Part shown: positions 34,589 through 41,980 of the stretch, in pieces
Numbering within the stretch: position 1 is the stretch's first letter
Layout: the number at the start of each line of letters is the position of its first letter
Assembly (NCBI GenBank): GCA_963719975.1
Contig: CAVRED010000001.1
Span: 186,001 to 250,000, forward strand
DNA from: Poindextera sp963719975
Lineage (GTDB): Bacteria; Pseudomonadota; Alphaproteobacteria; Caulobacterales; Caulobacteraceae
Direction: 5' to 3'
DNA: 64,000 nucleotides
Notes under the pieces: generated by a model
The model's database searches: none
What the model saw: the letters and a program-made list of their open reading frames with translations, nothing else
What the model was told of the DNA's origin: nothing
Position numbers and translations under genes: made by a program

Positions 34589-34672
34589 GAATCGGACCGC
34601 GCGCCCCCTTGGCGGAACGGTCGCATTAGTGCGAAGCCTTTCGGCCAGGATCGGTAAAGGGGCGCTCACGGG

Positions 34673-36813
34673 GTGGCCGCTAGGAAGGTCAAGGTCGCAG
34701 TCATCGGCGGAGGCTGCGCGTCCATCGCTGCGGTCTGGGAGCTGTCGCGGCCCGAGCACGCCGGCCGCTACGAGATTACGGTCTACCAGGAGGGGTGGCG
34801 GCTCGGCGGCAAGGGCGCCTCGGGGCGAGGGGCGAACGGCCGCATCGAGGAGCACGGCCTGCACATCTGGCTCGGCTTCTACGACAACGCATTCCGCATG
34901 ATGCGGGAGTGCCACGCCGAGCTCGAGGCCGCCGGCGCCGGTTCCCTGTTCGGCGCCTGGCACGACGCCTTCACGCCCGAGAACGACATCGCCCTGGTCT
35001 CCGCCGCCGAGCAGGGCGGGTTCCAGCGCTGGGACGCCCACATGCCGCCCCGCCCGGGCCTGCCCGGCGACCCGCTCCCGCCGGGCGAGGTGTTCTCGAT
35101 GCCCTACTACATGTCGAAAGCCTTCGACCTCTTCCGGGCGCTGATCCTCGACACCACGGTCGACGGGCGCGGCGTGGGCGAGGGCCTTGGCGCCGGCGCC
35201 CCGGCGATATCGCCGGCCAGCTCAAGTATCTGGCCCAGCTCGGGACCTTCGCCACCGCGGCCGCTCTGGCCGAAGCGGTGGGCGTCCTCGCCGTCCTGGT
35301 GCGCTCGGCGCCGGCGTCGGCCGAGGGCCGGCTGCTCGAGGCGGCCGACGCGGTGTTGGCGCGGCTTCGCGCCTGGCTCGAAAGCCGCTGGCTGGCGGAC
35401 GACGCCCACCGCTTCGTCTGGGAAGTCGCGGACCTGACGCTCGCCAGCATGGTGGGCGTCATCCGCCATGGCGTGATGTTCGATCCGCGCGGGCTCGACG
35501 CCATCGACGACTACGAGTGCCGCGCGTGGCTGAAGATGAACGGTGCGTCCGAACGCGCGCTGCAGTCGCCCTTCCTGCGCGGCCTCTACGACCTTTCGAT
35601 GGGATACGAGAACGGCGATCCCGACCGACCTTGCCTCTCGGCGGGACAGGGCCTGCGCGGCACCGTGCGCACCTTCTTCGGCTACCGCGGCGCCTTCATG
35701 TGGCGGATGCGCGCCGGGATGGGAGATGTCGTCTTCGCCCCCCTCTACGAGGCGCTGCGCCGCCGCGGCGTCCGCTTCGAGTTCTTTCACCGCCTGACCA
35801 ACGTCGGCCTGTCGGCGCCCGCGGGCGGGGACGGCGGCGACCACGTCCGCTCGCTGGTCTTCGACGTCCAGGCCAAGACGCGGGGCGGCGGCGCGTATGA
35901 ACCGTTGACCGAGGTCCAGGGCCGTCCCTGCTGGCCCTCCAAGCCCGACTACAGCCAACTCGCCGACGGCGCGCGCCTGGCGGCTGAGGGACGGGAATTC
36001 GAGTCGCACTGGGACCGGCGACGGGCCGGCGAGCGAACGCTGGAAGTCACCCGCGACTTCGATTTCGTCCTGCTGGGCGTCGGCATCGGGGCCGTCCCTT
36101 ACGTCTGCCGCGAGATACTCGACCGCGACGCGCGCTGGAGGGCGATGACCGAGGAGGTGAAGACCGTCGCCTCGCAGGCCTTCCAGGTCTGGCTGACCGA
36201 AGACCTCGAGAGCCTGGGCTGGCGCGGCCCAGCCTACATCACCGGCGCCTTCGCAAAGCCCTTCGACACCTGGTGCGACATGGCCCACGTGGTTCCTGAG
36301 GAAGCCTGGCCCGAGCGCCCCAGGACCAGTGTCTACTTCTGCGCCGCGCTGCCGGATCCGAAGCAGCCTCCCGACGACGCCGACGTGGGCTATCCGGCCC
36401 GGCGGGCGCTGGAGGTGCGGCGCAACGCCGAAGCCTTCCTTCAGGGTCCGATCCGGGAGGTCTGGCCGAAGGCCTTCGGCCGGAACGGCAAGTTCCGCTG
36501 GAACATCCTCGCCGGTTCCACTTGCGATCCGAGGGGCTCCGCCGCGGCGGGGCCGGCGCGGTTCGCCAGCCAGTACTGGCGCGCCAACGTCAATCCGTCG
36601 GACCGGTACGTCATCCACACGCCGGGGAGTTTTCGTTACCGCATCTCGCCACTGGACCTCACCTATGACAATCTGACGATAGCAGGGGACTGGACAGACA
36701 GCGGTTTCCACTCAGGGTGTGTCGAGGGGGCTGTGATGTCGGGGCTCCTCGCAGCGAACGCGCTCAGCGGCTCACCGAAGCTCGAGGACATCATCGCCTA
36801 TGACCACCCCTGA
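34673..36813 (+). CDS. Desaturase-like FAD/NAD(P)-binding oxidoreductase, first gene of isoprenoid operon (frame break near 35200)
   Basis: About 713 residues from GTG 34673. The N-terminal Rossmann motif VKVAVIGGGCASIAAVWELS is followed by VYQEGWRLGGKGASGRG and HGLHIWLGFYDNAFRMM, typical of a zeta-carotene-desaturase-like amine-oxidase group. The C-terminus has the FAD-binding LTIAGDWTDSGFHSGCVEGA. The two parts are in different frames: DGRGVGEGLGAGAP must join GDIAGQLKYLAQLG, needing one added (or two removed) bases near 35195-35205. It likely oxidises or isomerises an isoprenoid made by the synthase three genes on. It overlaps the next gene by 14 bp. Confidence 0.75.
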
Positions 36814-37705
36814 GGATGAGAAGGGTCCTGCAGCCAAGGCCGGCGCGCCGCTCCGGCCCAGCCTGGCCGCCCGTGTGAGCGCGAAGGGTTCTGCAGCCAC
36901 GCCCGCCACGCCGGCCACGCCAGCTACGCCCGCCACACCGGCGACGCCCGCCACACCGGCGACGCCCGCCACCGCCACACCAGGCGGCCCGAAGGGTCCT
37001 GCAACCAAGCCGAGCGGGCCGGCCCCGTCCGAGGAACGCCTCACACGCAAGCCGGCGGAGCGCAGCCGACCTCGCCGCGGAGGCGGAGGCGGAGGCGGGA
37101 ACGGAGACCCACAATTTCCGCGGGATCCGAAGCTCGCCGAAGCTGCGGCGCGCGCGGTGCAGACCGGCTACAACGTCATCGCCGAGAACATCGAGCAGGC
37201 CCGCAAGGCCGCCGAGCAGTTCCGTAAGGGCGACTACAACATCCGCGACGTTCCCAAGGACGCGCAGGAGATGAGCGAGCGGGTGATCAATGCGGCCCGC
37301 CAGTTCAGCACCGCCGCGATCGAGGCCGGCGGGTGGCTCCTGAACGCGGCCGCGCCGGCCAAACCGGACGGGTCGCCGGCCGGCAGCCTGAAGCTGACCG
37401 TCCGGTTCCGCGGCGCCCCGGGAGCCAAGGCCCACACGCGGCATCTGGCCAGGCCGAAAGGCCCGACCAGCCCGAAGGATATCACGGTCAGGCCGCTCGA
37501 AACTCGGGACGGGGCTGGCCGGGCGATCACCGAGGTCCACTTCCTGTCCGACCTCTCGGTGGAGGGTCTGGTCGCCGAGGTCGAGGTTCCCGCCCGCCAG
37601 AAGCCAGGCGTCTACTCCGGCATGGTCTACGCCAAAGGCGAGGACGTCCCTCTGGGCGTGCTGACCATAGAGATTCCGCCGGCGGCCCGAGAGAGTCCGA
37701 GGTGA
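36800..37705 (+). CDS. Phasin-like protein with ATP-tripeptide repeat linker and C-terminal beta domain
   Basis: 301 residues in three parts. Residues 1-105: disordered, Lys/Pro/Ala-rich, with a run of Ala-Thr-Pro tripeptides (about 33-61) and a Gly stretch. Residues ~110-190: amphipathic helices AVQTGYNVIAENIEQARKAA and EMSERVINAARQFSTAAIEA, the pattern of phasins that coat polyester or lipid granules. Residues ~200-300: mostly beta, ending PGVYSGMVYAKGEDVPLG and LTIEIP. No catalytic motif. It may form or coat a granule surface for the neighbouring isoprenoid enzymes. Overlaps both neighbours. The phasin assignment is from pattern only. Confidence 0.6.
   Translation: MTTPEDEKGPAAKAGAPLRPSLAARVSAKGSAATPATPATPATPATPATPATPATPATATPGGPKGPATKPSGPAPSEERLTRKPAERSRPRRGGGGGGGNGDPQFPRDPKLAEAAARAVQTGYNVIAENIEQARKAAEQFRKGDYNIRDVPKDAQEMSERVINAARQFSTAAIEAGGWLLNAAAPAKPDGSPAGSLKLTVRFRGAPGAKAHTRHLARPKGPTSPKDITVRPLETRDGAGRAITEVHFLSDLSVEGLVAEVEVPARQKPGVYSGMVYAKGEDVPLGVLTIEIPPAARESPR
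36896..36982 (+). repeat. Tandem 9-nt repeat encoding Ala-Thr-Pro
   Basis: Eight GCN-ACN-CCN units followed by Ala-Thr and a last Ala-Thr-Pro. Third positions differ between units (CCC/CCG/CCA, ACG/ACA), so the peptide is kept while the DNA has drifted. Confidence 0.9.
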
Positions 37706-38775
37706 CCCTCGCCCAGGCTGCGTTGGAGGGCCTCGCCGCCCCGCCGACCGCCTCGATGGCCCGCGCCATGGCAGGCTACGCCCGCGCCACGAAGGCCGAG
37801 CTCAAGCGATATCTCGGCGACTCCGGACGCGCGTCGCCGTACCTGGACGAGCTGCTCGCGGACTATCCTTCGCGGGGCGGCAAGATGCTGCGCCCGGCGA
37901 TCTGCATCGCCAACGCGCGGGTGTTCGGCGCCGGCTCCGGCTCCGAGGCGGCCGCGCGCTCGGCCGCCGCGTGCGTCGAGATGCTGCACAACGGCCTTCT
38001 GATTCACGACGACATCCAGGACGACAGCCAGCTTCGGCGCGGCAGGCCGACGCTGCACGCCCTGCATGGCGTTCCGCTGGCCCTCAACGCGGGCGATGCT
38101 CTGATCTTCTCCGCGCTCATGCCGTTGATCGACGCTGTCCGGCCGCTCGGCGGCGAGGTGGCGCGCCAGGTGCTCGACGTCTCTCTGGCCATGGCCCGGG
38201 AGACGGCGGAGGGCCAGGCGCTCGAGCTCGGTTGGCGCGACCGCAACATCACCGCGCTGGGCGAGGCCGACTATCTGCGCATGGCGATGAAGAAGACGGC
38301 GCGCATGGGGATGATCTGGCCGGCGCAGCTCGGCCTGATCATCGGCTCGGGCGGGCGCGCCGATCCCGAGCGCCTCGTGGGCTTCGGCTACTTCCTCGGC
38401 GTGGCGTTCCAGATCGAGGACGATCTGCGCAACCTCTCGGCCGATCCCGGCTACGGCAAGGAGATGAACGGCGACCTGTTCGAGGGCAAGCGGACGCTGA
38501 TGCTGATCCACGTCCGCGGCGCCTGCGGCAGAGCCGAGCGGGCGCGGCTGGACGCGTTCCTGGCCAAGGACCGCCGTCAGCGATCGCCGGCGGACGTCCT
38601 TTGGCTGGCGCGGCTGATGCAAGCGCTGGGCTCGATCGACTACGCGCGGAGCGTGGCGGCGGCGATGGGCGGCGCGGCGGCGCATGAATTCGCCTTGGCG
38701 TACGACGGGGCGGCGCCATCGGAGGACCTCGACTTTTTGGCCGGTCTGGTCCGTTGGGTGTTCGAGCGGCCATGA
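37702..38775 (+). CDS. Polyprenyl (geranylgeranyl-type) diphosphate synthase
   Basis: 357 residues from GTG 37702, which overlaps the upstream stop (GTGA). Trans-prenyltransferase: GGKMLRPAICI, the first Asp-rich motif LLIHDDIQDDSQLRRGRPTL, and the second region FQIEDDLRNLSADPGYGKE with EGKRTLMLIHV. It condenses isopentenyl diphosphate onto allylic diphosphates. The second motif reads DDLRN, lacking the final Asp of DDxxD, as in some geranylgeranyl synthases with a DLxxL-type context. The residues before the first motif (EMLHNGLLIHDD) have no bulky aromatic at -4/-5, compatible with a C20 or longer product, but chain length cannot be fixed. Confidence 0.88.
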   Translation: MTLAQAALEGLAAPPTASMARAMAGYARATKAELKRYLGDSGRASPYLDELLADYPSRGGKMLRPAICIANARVFGAGSGSEAAARSAAACVEMLHNGLLIHDDIQDDSQLRRGRPTLHALHGVPLALNAGDALIFSALMPLIDAVRPLGGEVARQVLDVSLAMARETAEGQALELGWRDRNITALGEADYLRMAMKKTARMGMIWPAQLGLIIGSGGRADPERLVGFGYFLGVAFQIEDDLRNLSADPGYGKEMNGDLFEGKRTLMLIHVRGACGRAERARLDAFLAKDRRQRSPADVLWLARLMQALGSIDYARSVAAAMGGAAAHEFALAYDGAAPSEDLDFLAGLVRWVFERP

Positions 38776-39845
38776 GCGGCCGCGCCCTCCTCTACGGAGC
38801 GAGCGGCTATACCGGCCGCGAGGTCGCGCGCGCGCTGGTCGGCGCCGACCTGGTGCTCGCCGGCCGGGACGAGGAACGCGTGCGCGCGGTGGCCGAGCCG
38901 CTGGGCTTGCCCTGGCGCGTCTTCGACCTCGCCGAGGAGGACCGGCTCGTCCGGGCCCTGGCCGACATCGATGTCGTCCTGCATGCGGCGGGGCCTTTCG
39001 ATGTCACGGCGAGGCCGATGCTGGAGGCCTGCCTTCTGACCGGGACCCACTATCTCGATCTCAACGGAGAGTGGCCGGGCTTCCTCGAGGCCATGGCGTA
39101 CGATGCGGCCGCGCGCGCGGCCGACGTCATGCTCATGCCGGGCGTTGGGCTGACCATTGTCGCGACCGACTGCCTCCTGGCGCTCGCCAAACAGCGGTGG
39201 CCGGACACCGATCGGTTCCGCCTCGGCATCTCAAAGGCCCAGGTCGTGACGCGGGGCTCGGTCGCCAGCGTCGCCAGGTTGCTGAGCCCGGAGGTTCTCA
39301 TCCGGCGGAACGGCGAACTCGTCGCCGCGCCCGCCGGGCGCCTGACGCACGCGTTCGACTTCGGCGAAGGGCTCAGCGAGTGCGCGGCGATGAACTGGGC
39401 CGATCTCGTCACCGGAGCTTTCACGACCGGCGTTCCCAACATCGAGGTCTACTCCGAGCTCGGGTGGTCCCAGCGCGCCAGCTACGTCGCCTCGGGGCTC
39501 GCAATGCGGGTGACGGGGGCAAGCGCCTGGCGCTCGATCGGCGGCGCCCTGGCGGCGGCCTGGCCCGAAGGACCCGACGAGGCGGCGCGCCGGGACGCCG
39601 GATTCGTCATGGTGGTGGAGGCGCTCGATCCCTGGCGACGCGCGCGGCGCCTGCGGCTGCGCACGCTGGACGGCTACACGGTCAGCGTCCTGACGGCCGC
39701 CGAGGCGGTGAGGCGCGTGCTGGCCGGCGAGGGGACGGCCGGTTTCCAGACGCCGGCGCGGGTCTTCGGGCCCGAGTTTGTCCTCGAGGTGGGCGGAGCG
39801 ATGCTGGAGGCTCCCGCCGAGCAGATGGGTGGAGCAGCGGCATGA
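38772..39845 (+). CDS. Saccharopine-dehydrogenase-like NAD(P)-binding reductase
   Basis: 357 residues from ATG 38772, overlapping the synthase stop by ATGA. The N-terminal Rossmann fold reads LLYGASGYTGREVARAL (6-22), with LAGRDEERVRAVAEPLGLP and VVLHAAGPFDVTARPMLEAC, the pattern of saccharopine-dehydrogenase-like proteins and of the trans-acting enoyl reductases that reduce prenyl or polyketide chains. THYLDLNGEWPGF is also conserved in that group. In this operon a reductase acting on double bonds of a prenyl chain is plausible; the substrate is not shown by sequence. Confidence 0.78.
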   Translation: MSGRALLYGASGYTGREVARALVGADLVLAGRDEERVRAVAEPLGLPWRVFDLAEEDRLVRALADIDVVLHAAGPFDVTARPMLEACLLTGTHYLDLNGEWPGFLEAMAYDAAARAADVMLMPGVGLTIVATDCLLALAKQRWPDTDRFRLGISKAQVVTRGSVASVARLLSPEVLIRRNGELVAAPAGRLTHAFDFGEGLSECAAMNWADLVTGAFTTGVPNIEVYSELGWSQRASYVASGLAMRVTGASAWRSIGGALAAAWPEGPDEAARRDAGFVMVVEALDPWRRARRLRLRTLDGYTVSVLTAAEAVRRVLAGEGTAGFQTPARVFGPEFVLEVGGAMLEAPAEQMGGAAA

Positions 39846-40981
39846 CGAAGATCCCCTATGTCCAATCGCTGGGGAGCCTGGACGTCCCCCCGCCGTACCA
39901 TTTCCCGAACGTGACCGTGAACGCCTTCGTCTGGGAAACCCAGGTGGGGCCGATCCAGCACTTTTGCGACACCGTCCTCAATCTCGGGACCGATGCCGAT
40001 CGTGGCTTCGTCTACCAGCCCGCGGCGAGCTGGCCCTACGCCCTTCTCCTCTTCATCGACTACCCCGAGATGATCAGCACGTGCCCGGCGCCCAAGGGTG
40101 AACCTCCGTACAGCGATCGGGGCGTGGTCAAACAGACGGAGGTGTTCGTCTCAGTCCCGGTCGTGCGAACGGGCCTGACGCCCCGGGCGCGGGCGTTCGA
40201 AACCGCGGTGGAGTGGGCGCTTCCCTTCATCGTGGTCGGGAACGGCATGTCGGCCGTGTGCGGCCGGGAGATGATTGGCTTGGAGAAGCTGCTGGCGGAT
40301 ATCTCGATTGGCGAGGCCACATATCCCGACAGCTTCAAGGGGAGCGTCCTATTGCCGGGCTGGGCGACCCTCGAGCCCGGGGAAATGCAGAAGCCGGACC
40401 TGCCCTTCCTGGACGTGGTGACGCAGCCGCTCCTCCCGACGTTCCGAGGCTCGCCGGCGCAGAAATCGCTCTGGACGCTGTTCCAGAACCGGCCGATCGG
40501 CTCGCTCCTGAGCGGGCTGGCTGCGGCGAGCGAGTTGGTGGACGCCGCGGCGCTCGGCTTGCTTCCGATCGCCATGCGCACGGTCTCGCTCCGGCAGTTC
40601 CGCGATGCCGCCGAGCCCGGCCTGGCCCTTTATCAGGCTCTCGTCACCTGCCGTTCGAAGTACACGAACATCGCGAACTTACAGTTCTACAACGAAAACG
40701 ACGTGAAGATTCAATTCTACGACACCGGGAGCTTCGCCAGGATCCTTCGCGTGTTCATGAAGGTGCAAGGCGGCTCGGCGACGTCCCCCACGGGGCTGGC
40801 GTGCCCGGTCACCGTCAAGGCCGCCTTTCGATTCAACGCCGACATCGACTTCGACGACATGCGGACGATTCACACATTCGCGGTGGAGCGGCGCGGCCTC
40901 AAGGCGGTGCCGAAGCGCAGTGATCTTGACTCCGGCTGGGCGCGCGCATTGGGAGGGTTCTTCGGACCTCGAAAGTCATGA
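39842..40981 (+). CDS. Acetoacetate-decarboxylase-fold protein (paralogue 1 of 2)
   Basis: 379 residues from ATG 39842 (ATGA overlap). The pattern resembles the acetoacetate decarboxylase superfamily: VPPPYHFPNVTVNAFVW at the start, WPYALLLFIDYPEM, TEVFVSVPVV, then VCGREMIGLEKLLADISI, which lines up with the GREIxGFPKKLA active-site segment. One lysine of the usual pair is kept (EKL). ADC-fold proteins decarboxylate, hydrate or cyclise keto substrates. No membrane segment. The next gene encodes a shorter, diverged relative. Family assignment is by eye and moderate. Confidence 0.55.
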   Translation: MTKIPYVQSLGSLDVPPPYHFPNVTVNAFVWETQVGPIQHFCDTVLNLGTDADRGFVYQPAASWPYALLLFIDYPEMISTCPAPKGEPPYSDRGVVKQTEVFVSVPVVRTGLTPRARAFETAVEWALPFIVVGNGMSAVCGREMIGLEKLLADISIGEATYPDSFKGSVLLPGWATLEPGEMQKPDLPFLDVVTQPLLPTFRGSPAQKSLWTLFQNRPIGSLLSGLAAASELVDAAALGLLPIAMRTVSLRQFRDAAEPGLALYQALVTCRSKYTNIANLQFYNENDVKIQFYDTGSFARILRVFMKVQGGSATSPTGLACPVTVKAAFRFNADIDFDDMRTIHTFAVERRGLKAVPKRSDLDSGWARALGGFFGPRKS

Positions 40982-41970
40982 ACAAGTTCATCCAATCTTT
41001 CGCCACCCAGCAACTGCTTCCGCCGTGGAAGGCTGAGGGCAGCACATGCTGGTGCTTCGCCGTCCGGCTGACCGAACGCTGTGTCCGCAACTATCTGGAC
41101 GACTATTTCAACGCTCCGTACCCGCCCGACCCCTCGCCCTTCCGCTACGAGCCGCTGCCGACGACGCAGTTCGGACTGATCGTTGTGTGCCGCCAAGAGA
41201 GGATCAGCAGCCAGCCCGAGGGCTCGGATTGCCTCGCCCACAACGAGGTCTATCTGGCGATCCCGGTCCATCGGTGTGAGGATGGGCCGCCGCCGACGCA
41301 GAAGGTCGTATGGGTGCAGCCGTTCGTCTTCGGCGACAATCCCACCGTGCTGTTCAGCACCCGTGAGATCGTCGGCCTGGCCATGGCGCCGGCAGACATC
41401 AACTGCCAGGCGTTTGCCCCGAACCAGCTGCTCGCCGACGTCGAGATCAACGGGATCGTGACGTTCGGTCCGAGCGCTTGCAGCGAGCTGATCCCCTGCA
41501 TGCATGTCGCGACGGGGGCCGTGAGCAACAAGGTTCTTGGCGACTTCGCCAACGAGAATCCCGATCTGGGCGCGTTCCTGAAAGTCGCCGGCGAGAGCGG
41601 CTTCTTCGCGGTGCCGGCCCCGCTGCAACGGGGCGGCGCGCCAAAGCCGTGCGAGTTGAACACCCTCAAGCAATTTCGCGCCGTGAACGACATGGAGGCC
41701 GCGGTCTATCGAGCGATCGTGGCCTGCCGGAGCACGCACTCGAATGTCGACAACCTCGTCTACTTCGATCCCGACAAAGTGGAGATTGACTTCACCTGGT
41801 CGGCCAGCGTGTCGGAGATGCTGGCCCTGTTCGACATCAAACCGCCGCCGCCGACCGGATACGCGCCCGGATCTCCTGATCGCGCGTCGGTTCGCGTCGA
41901 GCTGGCCTATGCGTTCACCTCGACCGTGGATTTCTGCGTGCTCAAGACGCTGCATACCTATGACGGATGA
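40978..41970 (+). CDS. Acetoacetate-decarboxylase-fold protein (paralogue 2, lysine lost)
   Basis: 330 residues from ATG 40978, overlapping the upstream stop. It shares the layout of the preceding protein: TQFGLIVVCRQERISS, NEVYLAIPVHRC, FSTREIVGLAMAPADINCQA and LYTxxxCRS-like YRAIVACRSTHSNVDNLVY versus YQALVTCRSKYTNIANLQF. The segment equivalent to the decarboxylase lysine pair is GLAMAPAD, with no lysine, so Schiff-base chemistry is unlikely. The two may form a heteromer with one active and one structural subunit. Last gene of the operon; the convergent cyclase gene ends 10 bp away. Confidence 0.55.
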   Translation: MNKFIQSFATQQLLPPWKAEGSTCWCFAVRLTERCVRNYLDDYFNAPYPPDPSPFRYEPLPTTQFGLIVVCRQERISSQPEGSDCLAHNEVYLAIPVHRCEDGPPPTQKVVWVQPFVFGDNPTVLFSTREIVGLAMAPADINCQAFAPNQLLADVEINGIVTFGPSACSELIPCMHVATGAVSNKVLGDFANENPDLGAFLKVAGESGFFAVPAPLQRGGAPKPCELNTLKQFRAVNDMEAAVYRAIVACRSTHSNVDNLVYFDPDKVEIDFTWSASVSEMLALFDIKPPPPTGYAPGSPDRASVRVELAYAFTSTVDFCVLKTLHTYDG

Positions 41971-41980
41971 GGTCGCTCGC

